64,000 nucleotides of DNA, taken from NCBI GenBank assembly GCA_021740385.1, contig JAIOZY010000012.1, forward strand, positions 1-64,000, given 5' to 3'. The translations under genes were made by a program, and so were the position numbers. Source of the DNA: Prolixibacteraceae bacterium. GTDB taxonomy: Bacteria > Bacteroidota > Bacteroidia > Bacteroidales > Prolixibacteraceae. This document shows positions 16,610-27,144 of the stretch, piece by piece. Each line of letters starts with the position of its first letter. Within the stretch, counting starts at the first letter, position 1. Below the pieces are notes generated by a model. That model made no database searches. It was not told where the DNA came from and saw nothing but the letters and a program-made list of their open reading frames with translations.

Positions 16610-19600
16610 TTAAGAGATGTTCGTGTGGGGTGTCCCTTTCTGCAACCACAAATATGCATCCTCTAAGTTTGGCTCAACATTTACAGCACCTTCTCCGGGT
16701 GTTTCTGCCGAAACAATCCTGAGTTTCACATTTTCGCCAACCTTCTGATGATAAGCCACATTGAATTCCCGGGTATACTTTTCAAATTCGTTTTCGGGTA
16801 CCAACAACTGCCAAACATGCCCGCGGGCAGCATCGGTCATGTTACGCGGCGAACCTACGTATTGCACCTGGCCTTTGCGCAACACAGCCAGTTGGTTGCA
16901 CGAGCTGGCAATGTCCTCGATAATATGCGTTGAAAAAATCACGATACGCTCGCGGCTCAATTCAACCAATAGGTTCCTGAAGCGAATGCGCTCACGCGGA
17001 TCGAGGCCGGCTGTTGGCTCGTCAACCACTAAAACACGGGGCAGGTGCAGCAATACCTGGGCAATGCCAATGCGCTGTTTCATGCCGCCCGAGAACGAAC
17101 CGATTTTTTTATCGCGGTTTTCCCACATGTGAACACTTTCAAGCACTTGCCTTACCCGCTGGTCGCGTTCCGATGTAACTTCAATTCTCTTAAGGATGGC
17201 CATGTACTGCAGATAGTCCCAGGCAGTCATGTTTTCGTACATGCCAAATTCCTGCGGCAGGTAGCCAATCAGTCCCTGCAGTTCTTCGCGCTTTAGGTCG
17301 CTGTCGATCTTGTTAAACCAAACCTTCCCGTAACTCTGCTGATTAATACCGCAAATGGCCCTCATCAGGGTCGATTTTCCGGCACCGTTTGGCCCAAGCA
17401 GGCCATACATGCCCTTGCCAATTTCAAGCGAAACACCTTTAAGGGCTTTAAACGGGATACGCTTTTTACCAATAACAGGGATTGCAAGTACAAACCGGTA
17501 AAGCAACCGTTTAAACTCCCTGTTTTTCCCTGTAATCCGGTTAACATTGATCTTCTCACGGTGTATTTTTTTCGATACAGCATCAACAAGCAGCATCAGG
17601 TATACCACAATGGTTAATACAATTGACAAGCCGATGTTTTTGTTTTGCATGTACAACCCGGCAATAATGACCAACGGGAAAAACCAACCCCACAACCATA
17701 AACTCCATTTTGTGATGAATTTTCCCCGTTTCACATTTAGGGTCCATTTATGCAAAACGCCAAGAATATTGTTTCCAAGGAAGAAAAGAACTGCAAAAGC
17801 AATGAGTTTCCACAATTCGGCTTCGAAATAAAAACCACCCATGAAAATTATAAAGCCGGCAAGGGGTATTTTCCATGCAAGTTCACCAAGGTCTTTCAAT
17901 GTTTTGTATGCTTTCGCCTCGCCAAAATTCTCGCGCAGTTTTTTGCCCCCGGCCCATTCACGGACAAAACGCCCGGGGCGGTCGTATATTTTCACCAGGT
18001 TTTGGATTTTTATAACAATGGGCTCACCAGCAGGGATAACCGACTCGCGTGCTTTCCGCAGGCTGTTCATGGCAAACCAAACAATAGCCGGCACTGCTAC
18101 AACAACAAGAATTACGCAAATCATCTGCCAAATGAAACTGTTCACTTCGAAATAAATTAAAACACCCAGCCCGGCGAAAAGGGCATATTGCAACAATTTC
18201 AGCCACAGGGGCAAATGCCTGAACCACGCCAGTGCATTGTGCAAACCTGAATAAAAAGTGGGGATAAATACAAGTGTTAAAACGGTGCTGAAAGCCAGCC
18301 CGCCAATAACAGTGAGGGCAAAGGGAGCACCAATAATCCCTACGTATTCCGATTTACCAAGTGCCAGCGGCAACATGGCAATAATGGTAGTAATTGCAGT
18401 AATAAGAATCGGGCGCAAGCGGGTAAGCCCGGCCATCATTAACGCGCGTTGCGGGCGGTAACCCCGTTTCTGTAAAATATTGCTGTAATCAATAAGTATA
18501 ATCCCGTTGTTGACTACGACACCCAGTAAAATTATGAAACCGGTAAGCGTGTTGGCCGATAACAGGGTATTGCCCGAAAGAATAAGCAAAATAAGGGAAC
18601 CTATTGCTGCCAGCGGAATGGAAAACATAAGCACAAACGGTGTTGCAAACGATTCAAAAACCGATGCCAGGATGGCAAAAATGAGAAAAAAGGCAATGGC
18701 AAACAGGGGGTAGTATGCCGCGTAGTCGTCTTCGTCGTGCACTACCTGAAGGGCAATGCCCGATGGTACAGGCAGCGAGGCAACCAGCATGTCAACGCTG
18801 TTACGGGCATCCTCGAGCAAATCTTTATTATCGGTTATATCGGACGTAAAGGAGTATGTCAGTTCGATCTCCTTCTCCTGGTTCACCCTGTTGATGTTTG
18901 AAATTCCCCAACTGTTGTAAATTTCGGCAATGTCCTGCAATTCATATTCTGCACCTTCATCGTTTTGGATGCTCAGTTGCTGCAAATCGGAGAGTCGCAT
19001 TGGCTCCAACTCCTGAACGGTATCGGTACGTATAATTATCTCGTACTCCTCGTTGTTATGTTTGAAGGTAAAGCCCGATTCAACTTCTTTTCTGAACGAT
19101 GTGAGTTCACTCATCACATTCTGCATGGACACATTGCTTCGCCCTGACAGTTCGGGGTCGAACTTCAGGTGGACTTCGGGCCGGTACGATGCCAGGTTGC
19201 TGCGGGCACGGTCAATTTCGTCCATGTCTTCAAGGTAGTATTCAATATCGTCGGCAATTTTCCGCATCATTTCATAATCCTGCCCTTTAATGAGGATGCG
19301 TTCTTCCTGGCGGCCAATGCCCATCATGCGCTCCATGCGCTGGCTTTGTCGCATACCGCCACCACCGGTACCGTAACCGCCCCCGGCCGACGACTGCTCA
19401 AAATCGATGTCGGCATGGCGATCGTGGTCATCCATGATCTCTTCAATTTCATTTTTGATTTTTTCAAAATCGCGGCCGGCAATTTTTTTGTACGCTTCCT
19501 GCAGGTTTACAGTAACGATGGCCGATTCTTCTTCGATTTTACTGGTAATGCTTTTTTTCTCGGCAATATTGTCAAGGTCTTTCTCGAGGCCTGTTACCAA

Positions 19601-21325
19601 CTCATCGGTGTTTTCGAGGGTCGACCCTGAATCCATGGTTACATAAATGGTTATCCGGTCGTCTTCGGCCTCCTGCAAATTCCGGGTTTGCGTAGCAAGG
19701 CTTACAAAAAGGGCAATGAAAAAAACAACAACACCGCTTAAAACGGTAGCCACCGGTTTGCGCATGGCTGTTTTCAGCAACAATAAATAAACCTGCACCA
19801 GCCGGTTACGTATTGAAATTTTTTCGAAAACCGGGATGGTTTTGCGTTTATTCTGCCGGCCCATAATCAGGTATGTTACCATGGGAATAAACAGAATGGC
19901 AACCAGAAAAGAGATTAACAGGGTTGATATGATGGAAACACCAATTTGCTTGCCAAATAATTTCACAATGATATCATCGGTAAAAAAGAAGGGAACAAAA
20001 ACACAAACCGTGGTAAACGTTGCCGCGAAAATGGAACGCCATACTTCGCGCGTTCCGTTAATTACCGAATCGTAAACACTTTCCCCCTTCCCGGCCAGGC
20101 GGTATATGTTTTCGAGTACAACCACGCTGTTGTCGATAAGCATGCCGATGGCCAGCGCCATCCCCACCAGCGTAATGCTGTTGATGCTGATGTTAAAGGC
20201 ATAAAAGAAGTTAAATGCGGCGTAAACCGAAATGGGGATTGACAGGGCAACAGCGGCCACAAGCCTAATATTCCGGAGGAAAAACCAAAGGATTACCACT
20301 GCCAGCAAACCACCCACCAGCGCCAGATTGATGATCTGGTCGATGTTTTTTTCCATTATTTCGGCCGAGTCGCTTTCAATAAACAGTTCAACACCTATTG
20401 GTTTCAGCTGTTCGTTAAGGGAGGCAATGGTTTCGCGGGTACGGTGCGACAAATCGATCAGGTTGGCTGTATTATCGTTTATCAGCAATACGGTAATGGC
20501 ATCTTTACCGTTTACACGGCTGTACGACGTTTCCTCTTTAAAACCAAAGGTAATGGAGGCGATATCTTTTAGCTTCAGGCCCGACTGCTGATTGACCACC
20601 ACGTTGCCAATGTCCTGAACATCCTGAAATTCGGCTGAAATGTTCACATAATAGCGGCTCGAAGCGTTGTACACTTCGCCTGCAAAAGTGCGGTCGGTAT
20701 ATCCTCTTTGTAATAACTGCCTTATGCGGTTGGGTGTTAGCCTGTAGGCTTCGGCCACGTCGGGCTCAATTTCGATGGTAATGGTCTTTTCCCTGCCGCC
20801 GTATATGTTTACGCTTGAAATACCATCGATATTAAGCAGCGGATCCTGTATCTCTTTATCGGCAATGTTCCTCAAGCGATCTACCCCGCCTTCGCCCAAC
20901 AGTTGTATGCTCATAAACTGGTTCAGCATCGAGCGCATATCGACCTTATCAACCGTTACATAAAACTCATCGGGCAAGGTTGCTGCTGCTTCATTCATTT
21001 TTTCCTGAAGGTGAAGCTGGGCATATTTCAAATTTACCCCCTGGCTGTATGTTATTTCGATGGTTCCGTTACGCCGGGTTGCATTCGACGAAATTTCCTC
21101 AACACCTTCGAGTTGCCCTATGGCCCCTTCGAGCGGGATAATGGCCTGGTTTTCCATGTAACCGGGATCGACTTCGATGGAAGTATTGACCATTACAACC
21201 ATGGTGGGCATTTCGGGTACAGGGTACAGTTCCATGGAAAGCCTGTTATACGATATCACACCAAGCATTACCATGGCCAGGAAAACCATGCTTATAAACG
21301 TCTTTCTGCGGATAATAAAATCCAT
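16610..21325 (-). CDS. RND efflux pump fused to an ABC ATPase
   Basis: 1571 residues in one frame. Residues 1-~1035 are a full RND inner-membrane pump, with MDFIIRRKTFISMVFLAMVMLG at the start, VPEMPTMVVMVNT, TM4 LIDNSVVVLENIYR with its proton-relay Asp, and TLTGFIILLGVVVNNGIILIDYSN in the second half. About two more helices follow. IVIKIQNLVKIYDRPGRF (1103-1120) is the first strand of an ABC ATPase. It is interrupted by ~170 residues with four hydrophobic segments, then the ATPase resumes (PFKALKGVSLEIGKGMYGLL). Walker A GPNGAGKST is at ~1311-1319, signature SGGMKQR at ~1412, Walker B VLVVDEP with Glu1436, and H-loop STH at ~1467. Standard RND pumps have ~1000-1050 residues. All ATPase motifs are intact. 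The gene lies 6 bp after the second RND gene and is followed by an ABC-2 permease. Confidence 0.85.
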   Translation of the reverse strand: MDFIIRRKTFISMVFLAMVMLGVISYNRLSMELYPVPEMPTMVVMVNTSIEVDPGYMENQAIIPLEGAIGQLEGVEEISSNATRRNGTIEITYSQGVNLKYAQLHLQEKMNEAAATLPDEFYVTVDKVDMRSMLNQFMSIQLLGEGGVDRLRNIADKEIQDPLLNIDGISSVNIYGGREKTITIEIEPDVAEAYRLTPNRIRQLLQRGYTDRTFAGEVYNASSRYYVNISAEFQDVQDIGNVVVNQQSGLKLKDIASITFGFKEETSYSRVNGKDAITVLLINDNTANLIDLSHRTRETIASLNEQLKPIGVELFIESDSAEIMEKNIDQIINLALVGGLLAVVILWFFLRNIRLVAAVALSIPISVYAAFNFFYAFNISINSITLVGMALAIGMLIDNSVVVLENIYRLAGKGESVYDSVINGTREVWRSIFAATFTTVCVFVPFFFTDDIIVKLFGKQIGVSIISTLLISFLVAILFIPMVTYLIMGRQNKRKTIPVFEKISIRNRLVQVYLLLLKTAMRKPVATVLSGVVVFFIALFVSLATQTRNLQEAEDDRITIYVTMDSGSTLENTDELVTGLEKDLDNIAEKKSITSKIEEESAIVTVNLQEAYKKIAGRDFEKIKNEIEEIMDDHDRHADIDFEQSSAGGGYGTGGGGMRQSQRMERMMGIGRQEERILIKGQDYEMMRKIADDIEYYLEDMDEIDRARSNLASYRPEVHLKFDPELSGRSNVSMQNVMSELTSFRKEVESGFTFKHNNEEYEIIIRTDTVQELEPMRLSDLQQLSIQNDEGAEYELQDIAEIYNSWGISNINRVNQEKEIELTYSFTSDITDNKDLLEDARNSVDMLVASLPVPSGIALQVVHDEDDYAAYYPLFAIAFFLIFAILASVFESFATPFVLMFSIPLAAIGSLILLILSGNTLLSANTLTGFIILLGVVVNNGIILIDYSNILQKRGYRPQRALMMAGLTRLRPILITAITTIIAMLPLALGKSEYVGIIGAPFALTVIGGLAFSTVLTLVFIPTFYSGLHNALAWFRHLPLWLKLLQYALFAGLGVLIYFEVNSFIWQMICVILVVVAVPAIVWFAMNSLRKARESVIPAGEPIVIKIQNLVKIYDRPGRFVREWAGGKKLRENFGEAKAYKTLKDLGELAWKIPLAGFIIFMGGFYFEAELWKLIAFAVLFFLGNNILGVLHKWTLNVKRGKFITKWSLWLWGWFFPLVIIAGLYMQNKNIGLSIVLTIVVYLMLLVDAVSKKIHREKINVNRITGKNREFKRLLYRFVLAIPVIGKKRIPFKALKGVSLEIGKGMYGLLGPNGAGKSTLMRAICGINQQSYGKVWFNKIDSDLKREELQGLIGYLPQEFGMYENMTAWDYLQYMAILKRIEVTSERDQRVRQVLESVHMWENRDKKIGSFSGGMKQRIGIAQVLLHLPRVLVVDEPTAGLDPRERIRFRNLLVELSRERIVIFSTHIIEDIASSCNQLAVLRKGQVQYVGSPRNMTDAARGHVWQLLVPENEFEKYTREFNVAYHQKVGENVKLRIVSAETPGEGAVNVEPNLEDAYLWLQKGTPHTNIS

Positions 21326-21331
21326 AAGCCT

Positions 21332-24300
21332 CTATATGATTTCGCCGTTTACCGGCATTTTATCTTTTCTGAAATCAATTATGTCGTACATGCAGGGAAT
21401 AACCACCAGGCAGAGTATGGTTGAAGTAACCAACCCGCCAATCACGGCCAGCGCCATGGGTGCCCGCAAACTTGCACTTTCGCCAAACCCGATGGTTAAG
21501 GGCAAAAGCGCCAGAATAGTGGTAAGGCTGGTCATGATAATGGGGCGTATGCGTTGCCGCCCGGCCTCAAGAATAGCGTCACGTTTAGCCATCCCCCCGT
21601 TTCGCAACTGGTTAATTTTATCGACAAGGATGATTGAATCGTTCACCGCTATGCCCACCAGCATAATCATGCCAATAAAAGCCATGATGTTAAAAGTGTT
21701 ACCGAGGAAAAAGAAAGTGAGTACGGTTCCCACCAGGGCCAAAGGAATGGTAAGCAAAATGGTAAAGGGATGTACCACCGACTCGAACTGGGCAGCCATT
21801 ACCATGTAAACCAACACAATGGATAGAATAAGTGCAAAAGTAAGGCCTTCCATCGATTCTTTTCGCTTCACTTCCTGTCCGGCCATCCGCAACCGGTAGC
21901 CGTCGGGAAGGGGTACTTCTGAAAGTTTTGACTGAAGCGCAGCCACCACCTTGTCGAACTTCATGTCCTCATCAACATAAGCACTCACTTTACCCACCCT
22001 GCTTTGGTTGCTGCGGTGAATTTCGCGCGGTAAACTGGCTTCGGTAATGGTAGCCACATCGGTAAGGCGGTAGCGGGTTGTACCGCTTGTAATTTCGAGA
22101 TTAGCCAACTGGTTTACAGTCACCTTGGGCTGCCTGATGGTAATATCGCGCATTTCGCCTCCGGTTTCATATTCGCCGGCTTCGTTGCCCTCGAGCCGGT
22201 TACGCACCTGTTCAATTATTTGCTCAATACTCAGGCCAAATATGCCGGCCTGCACACGGTCAATATTAATGTCAATTTCGGGTGCCCCGTTTTCTACCGA
22301 GCTTTCTACGTTATACAAACCATTAACTTCAAGGGCTGTTTCTTTCATTGCCACTGTCAGTTCATTAATTGTTTCGAGTTCTTCACCAACCACTTCAACA
22401 ACCAGCGGAGGTTCATCGTTACCCATAATCGACTGAAGACTCCCTTCTTCCTGCTGAAAGCTGAATTCAACATCGGGATTCGTGGCCATAATGTTGGTAA
22501 GGGTTTGGGCAATGTTGTCGTATTGTTTCATGCCTTCTTCGGAAAGGATAAGGTGCATTAAAGCGCTGTTCTCGCTGGCAACCGATGAACCGCCTGCTGT
22601 TGATTTCACTTCGCCAACTTCGGTATAAACAAGCGATACATTTTCGGCAAGGCTTTCTTTTACGAGGCCTTCAATTTTTTTCATGGCCGAAGCCGTGCTT
22701 TCGAGCCGCGTACCCTCGGGCATGGTTACTTCAAGCGTAAAACTATCGGACGAAGATGTGGGCATAAACTCGCTCCCGATTTTTGGAACCAGCAATACCG
22801 AACCGCCCATTGCCAATAAAGCCAGCACAATTACCAGCCATTTTTGTTTCAAAATGCCGGCGAGGATACCGGTATACCAGTTCATTTGGATGGGTTTCAC
22901 AAGTTTTTCTTTTTTCTTTCCGCCACCAATTTTCGACACCAGCACGGGTATAACCAAAATGGCCACAACAAGCGATGACAAAAGCGAAAAAGCAACAGTC
23001 CAGGCCTGGTCTTTAAACAATTCGCCCGATGCTCCCTGCAGGTAAACAATGGGCAGGAAAACCACAATCGTGGTCAGGGTCGATGCCGTTATGGCACCGC
23101 CAACTTCGGCTGTACCGTCAACAGCAGCTTTTAAAATGCCCTGCCCCCGCTCAATTTTACGGTAAATGTTTTCCATCACGATAATGGCATTATCAACGAG
23201 CATACCGGCACCAAGGGCCAAACCGCCAAGAGTCATCACATTCAGGGTCAGGCCTTTGAAATACATCAGGGTAAAGGTGGCTACAATTGAAATGGGTATG
23301 GCAATGCTTACCACCAGCGTGGTGTTAATTCTTTTCAGAAAAACAAAAAGGATAAAAACAGCCAAAACGATACCGATTAAGGCCGAGTTTCCCACTTCGT
23401 TGATGGCCCCGTTAATAAAAGTCCCCTGGTTTCTGACTACGGTAAATGTATAACCCGGCAGGGCTTTGGTAATCGATTCGAATGCTTCGTTAAGCTGTTC
23501 GACCGCCTTCACGGTATTGTAATGGGGCTCTTTAAAAATGGAAAGGCCTATACACTGTTTGCCGTTAAGGTATACAATGGTCTCGGGCTCCTTATTTTTA
23601 ACCGAAATTTCGGCGACATCGTTCAGGTAAACCGGTACGCTTTTAGTTGAACCATCGAGTTGTTCTTCCTCTTTTGTGCCAACAATGAGCGATTTCAGGC
23701 TCTCGGGCGATGAGATCATGCCCACGCCTTTAACGCTGTAATTCACCCCGTTTTCTTCAATGGTGCCGCCCGATACGTTGCGGTTGTAACCCTGTATTTT
23801 TGAACTCAGCTCAGAGACTGTGATACCGTAAGCTTCAAGTATGTAAGGATCGGTTTCAATTAAAACCTCGGCAATTTCCTCGCCGGCCATGGTTACATCG
23901 GCAATCCCTTCAAGCCTGATGAGTTCGTTACGGATGTAGTTTTCGGCCACTTTACGAACTTCATCGAGGTTCAGCAGGTTTTCGTTTTCGAGAGCCACAA
24001 CCATTATTGGTGAAGAGTTGGGATCGTATTGTGTGATACGGACATCTTCGACACCTGAGTTTTGCGCGTAGGAGGTCATGGCTTTCTGTAAATCGAGGAA
24101 AGCCTCGTCCATGTCTTTTCCCCAGGTATATTCAACGGTAATGCTGGCGGTACCCACTTCCGATACCGATGTAACATTAACCACATCGCTTTGCCTGATG
24201 GCCTGCGCCTCGATATTTGTCACATACAGGTTTTCCATTTCGCCCGGAGGCCGGTTTCCATCCTCAATCTCGACGAACAGGCGCGGGTTATTCAGCTCGG

Positions 24301-24430
24301 GAAAAAGGTCGATACCCAATTTCGAAAACGATATGTATCCCAGCAACAACACTGCCAATACCATCATTAAAACGGTTACCGGGTATTTTACCGAGAATTG
24401 TGTTAATTTTTTCATAATAGTTATTGTCAT
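21332..24430 (-). CDS. RND efflux transporter permease (HAE-1/AcrB-like)
   Basis: 1032 residues, the usual size of an RND pump. Visible landmarks are the N-terminal helix FSVKYPVTVLMMVLAVLLLGYISF, FPELNNPRLFVEIE, TM4 ALGAGMLVDNAIIVMENIYR with the proton-relay Asp, the second-half helix LVYMVMAAQFESVVHPFTILLTIP, and IMLVGIAVNDSIILVDKINQLR. It exports an unknown substrate with the adaptor at 24493 and the channel at 25558. It is followed after 6 bp by a second RND protein, so the pump may be a heteromer of two different RND subunits, as in MdtBC. Confidence 0.9.
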   Translation of the reverse strand: MTITIMKKLTQFSVKYPVTVLMMVLAVLLLGYISFSKLGIDLFPELNNPRLFVEIEDGNRPPGEMENLYVTNIEAQAIRQSDVVNVTSVSEVGTASITVEYTWGKDMDEAFLDLQKAMTSYAQNSGVEDVRITQYDPNSSPIMVVALENENLLNLDEVRKVAENYIRNELIRLEGIADVTMAGEEIAEVLIETDPYILEAYGITVSELSSKIQGYNRNVSGGTIEENGVNYSVKGVGMISSPESLKSLIVGTKEEEQLDGSTKSVPVYLNDVAEISVKNKEPETIVYLNGKQCIGLSIFKEPHYNTVKAVEQLNEAFESITKALPGYTFTVVRNQGTFINGAINEVGNSALIGIVLAVFILFVFLKRINTTLVVSIAIPISIVATFTLMYFKGLTLNVMTLGGLALGAGMLVDNAIIVMENIYRKIERGQGILKAAVDGTAEVGGAITASTLTTIVVFLPIVYLQGASGELFKDQAWTVAFSLLSSLVVAILVIPVLVSKIGGGKKKEKLVKPIQMNWYTGILAGILKQKWLVIVLALLAMGGSVLLVPKIGSEFMPTSSSDSFTLEVTMPEGTRLESTASAMKKIEGLVKESLAENVSLVYTEVGEVKSTAGGSSVASENSALMHLILSEEGMKQYDNIAQTLTNIMATNPDVEFSFQQEEGSLQSIMGNDEPPLVVEVVGEELETINELTVAMKETALEVNGLYNVESSVENGAPEIDINIDRVQAGIFGLSIEQIIEQVRNRLEGNEAGEYETGGEMRDITIRQPKVTVNQLANLEITSGTTRYRLTDVATITEASLPREIHRSNQSRVGKVSAYVDEDMKFDKVVAALQSKLSEVPLPDGYRLRMAGQEVKRKESMEGLTFALILSIVLVYMVMAAQFESVVHPFTILLTIPLALVGTVLTFFFLGNTFNIMAFIGMIMLVGIAVNDSIILVDKINQLRNGGMAKRDAILEAGRQRIRPIIMTSLTTILALLPLTIGFGESASLRAPMALAVIGGLVTSTILCLVVIPCMYDIIDFRKDKMPVNGEII

Positions 24431-24492
24431 CTGACATTAGGAATTGGTCATTAGTTGGCTGTTGGCTAATGACTATTGACCTAATGACAATT

Positions 24493-25545
24493 TTATCTTT
24501 GCACCTTAACCTTGGTACGGTTCGAAAGCATTTCGTACCCTTCAACAACAAGTTTTTCGCCGGTTTGCAAACCGCTGGTAATTTCAACTTCATCGTCGGT
24601 TTCAATGCCGGTGTTTATCCGTTTTTCAACAGCCGTGTTGCGTTCCACCACGTACACAACCATGCCCCGACGTTTACGCTGAATCACTTCCCTGTCGACA
24701 ACAATGGCACTGTCGCGTTTTTCAATTACAATTTCGGCTTTAACAAACATGCCGGGGCGCATGATCAGTTCGGGGTTATCCACTTCCATCACCCCCTTAA
24801 ACGTGCGCGTGCTTTCGTTAATGGCCGGCGATAATTCTGTTATCACAGCCATCAAAGTATCTTCTTTGAGGTTGTAATTGGTAACAAAAGCTTCCTGCCC
24901 CAGTTTAACGGTTGAAATGAATTTTTCGGGAAATTCAACGCCCAATATCAACTCGCTGTAATCCATCACTTTCAATACCGTTGTACCACTTGCAATTTTC
25001 ACACCGGGCGTAAACCAGGGTAAATCGACAATGACCCCGTCGAAGGGTGAATTAACTTGCAGCTTCTCCATCTGGATAAGGGCATTTTCATAATCGTATT
25101 TCGCATTAATGTAAGCCACTTCCGAATTCTTCAATTCATTGAGGGTTACGCCACCTTTATCGTATAACGATTGTTGCTTTTCGTATTCCCCTTTGGCATT
25201 TTCAAGGTCGAGCTTCTTCGCGTCGATGCGAATACTGATTTCGTATTCCTGGTTTTCGAGAAGAATGATCGTTTCTCCCGCTTTTACTTTATCGCCCATT
25301 TTAAAGGGTTTTCCCGTTCGCGGGTTTACCTGCAAACGGTATTTTCCGTCGGCTTCGGTTGCCATTTCGATACTGCCGGCAGGTGCCACGGTGCCGTTAA
25401 TGGTAAGGCTGTTGAAAATGGGCTTCTTCACTACATCGGCAACCCGAACAGGAACACTTACATCGGCTCCCTGGGATACTTCTTCATTCCGGCAGGCCCA
25501 AAAAAGCGGAATGGCTAATACTGCAATCAGGATGTATTTTTTCAT
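24493..25545 (-). CDS. RND membrane-fusion (periplasmic adaptor) lipoprotein
   Basis: 350 residues. MKKYILIAVLAIPLFWACRN is a lipoprotein signal with the Cys at residue 18. The body shows the adaptor order: lipoyl-like halves (INGTVAPAGSIEM, KMGDKVKAGETIILLEN; VNSPFDGVIVDLPWFTPGVKI), a helical hairpin (KLDLENAKGEYEKQQSLYDKGGVTLNELKNSE), then beta-barrel and membrane-proximal parts (RPGMFVKAEIVIEKRDSAIVV). It bridges the RND pump and the TolC-like channel. The ~60 bp before the next gene hold direct-repeat phrases (CATTAGTTGGCTGTTGGCTAATGAC) typical of intergenic filler. Confidence 0.9.
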   Translation of the reverse strand: MKKYILIAVLAIPLFWACRNEEVSQGADVSVPVRVADVVKKPIFNSLTINGTVAPAGSIEMATEADGKYRLQVNPRTGKPFKMGDKVKAGETIILLENQEYEISIRIDAKKLDLENAKGEYEKQQSLYDKGGVTLNELKNSEVAYINAKYDYENALIQMEKLQVNSPFDGVIVDLPWFTPGVKIASGTTVLKVMDYSELILGVEFPEKFISTVKLGQEAFVTNYNLKEDTLMAVITELSPAINESTRTFKGVMEVDNPELIMRPGMFVKAEIVIEKRDSAIVVDREVIQRKRRGMVVYVVERNTAVEKRINTGIETDDEVEITSGLQTGEKLVVEGYEMLSNRTKVKVQR

Positions 25546-25557
25546 AACACGCGGTAA

Positions 25558-27036
25558 TTAATAATTTTTAAATTCTGGTGAATACTCATTGGGAACAATT
25601 GATTTATCCGATTCGAAATCCCACAGGGTTTGAATTTTCAGGTTCAAAAGCTCCAGTTTATAATTGATGAGAGCCCGTGTGAGCTCGTTTTTTTGTTCCG
25701 ATAACTGGTTTTGATAGAGGCTAAGGTCCATGCTGGTAAGGTCGCCGTTTTCGTATTTTTCGAGGTTCAGTTCGTAAGTAAGCCGCGCGTTTTCAACACT
25801 TTTGCGGGCAATTTCGATTTGAGAAACCAGGTTTTGCAGGTTGCGGTATATCTGCCTTATATTCAATTGTATCGATACCCTTTCCTGTTCAAAGTTCAGT
25901 TCCTGCCTGTCGAGCGTGGCCTCGGCTGCTTTTACGAGCGATTTGCGCTGCCCCCAGTCAAAAATGGGTATTTCGAACGAAAGTTCTACCTGTTCGTTAT
26001 CGGTAGGCGACTGGTAGATGTTGCCAAAATTTTCGTTTTCGCCAAAGAGCCCAACAGCCAGCGAGAGGTTCCCCCTGAACTCATTGGTAGCTTTTGCCCT
26101 TATAAGGTCGAACTGTGCCGTTTCAATATCAATTTCGCGCTGCCTCAGTTCCATGCGGTGCTGCAGTGCATAACCAATGGCATCGTTCAACGCAACGTCG
26201 ATGGTTTTTACATCAACTTCAGCAATAATATCAAGGGGCATATCGAGGTCGGCACCAATAGTTTGTTTGAGCTGGTCCTTTGCATTTTCGAGCGTCACCT
26301 GTGCATTTTGCACCGATGAACGGGCGTTGGCAAGGTTCAGTTCGGCCTGCCACAACTCTTCGCGGGCCGACAAACCGGCTTCGACTTTATTTTTTATAAT
26401 TTCGTGCGATTTTTCCTGGTTTTCGAGTTCTTCACGGCTTATGATCAAAGCTTGCTGCTCCTGGTAAACCTGGTAAAAATACTGGCTTACTTCCTTTTCA
26501 ACATTGAGTTTTTGCATGGCATAACCCAACAGGGTATTTTCAAGGTTTAACTCGAGTTCGCGCAAGCCCATTTTTGTCTGGTTATAGGTAAACAACGGTT
26601 GTTCGAACCTAATTTGAACGTTGTTGCTAAAGGTTTGGTTTGTAATGTTGGTATTATCGTTGTAAGCATTTTGCCAGCCAAACTGGTTGTATAGCGATAA
26701 GGTACCATCGGTTAATGCGATGGGTTGCGAAATACCAAACGTACCCGAGCTTCCCATAATTTCGCGGGTGTACCACGTCGAGCTAAAATCGTCGTATTCA
26801 CGGGTATGGTCGTAAGAAAATGGGCTCACATTCAGGAAGAATTTTGATTTAAGCGAAGCCTTCTGGGCATTGAGCCGCTCGCGGCTGTTCACCAGGTTGT
26901 ACTTCGACTGCCTGATGGAAGGGCTGTTCTCGTATGCAATTTCGAGCACCCGGTTGAGGGTATACAGTTCCTGAGCCTGTATTCCGGTTGCGAGGAAAAG
27001 TACCCCTAAAAGCATGATCTTTTTTCTAATCTTCAT
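25558..27036 (-). CDS. TolC-like outer membrane efflux channel
   Basis: About 492 residues from MKIRKKIMLLGVLFLATGIQAQ (signal peptide); a longer in-frame start at 27063 is less likely. The long coiled-coil halves (LENQEKSHEIIKNKVEAGL, ELNLANARSSVQNAQVTLENAKDQLKQTIG; NARLTYELNLEKYENGDLTSMDLSLYQ) are the two OEP domains of the TolC family. It should form the trimeric outer-membrane duct for the adaptor and pumps downstream, and stands 12 bp ahead of the adaptor gene. Confidence 0.9.
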   Translation of the reverse strand: MKIRKKIMLLGVLFLATGIQAQELYTLNRVLEIAYENSPSIRQSKYNLVNSRERLNAQKASLKSKFFLNVSPFSYDHTREYDDFSSTWYTREIMGSSGTFGISQPIALTDGTLSLYNQFGWQNAYNDNTNITNQTFSNNVQIRFEQPLFTYNQTKMGLRELELNLENTLLGYAMQKLNVEKEVSQYFYQVYQEQQALIISREELENQEKSHEIIKNKVEAGLSAREELWQAELNLANARSSVQNAQVTLENAKDQLKQTIGADLDMPLDIIAEVDVKTIDVALNDAIGYALQHRMELRQREIDIETAQFDLIRAKATNEFRGNLSLAVGLFGENENFGNIYQSPTDNEQVELSFEIPIFDWGQRKSLVKAAEATLDRQELNFEQERVSIQLNIRQIYRNLQNLVSQIEIARKSVENARLTYELNLEKYENGDLTSMDLSLYQNQLSEQKNELTRALINYKLELLNLKIQTLWDFESDKSIVPNEYSPEFKNY

Positions 27037-27144
27037 TATCGTATGTTTAAAACTTTTAATCATTATTTCAAAATAGTCTGTTCTCGTTTTCGGATGTCGG
27101 CTGTTAGCTGTGCTGGCTGTTTGCCATTATCCATTGCTCATCAA

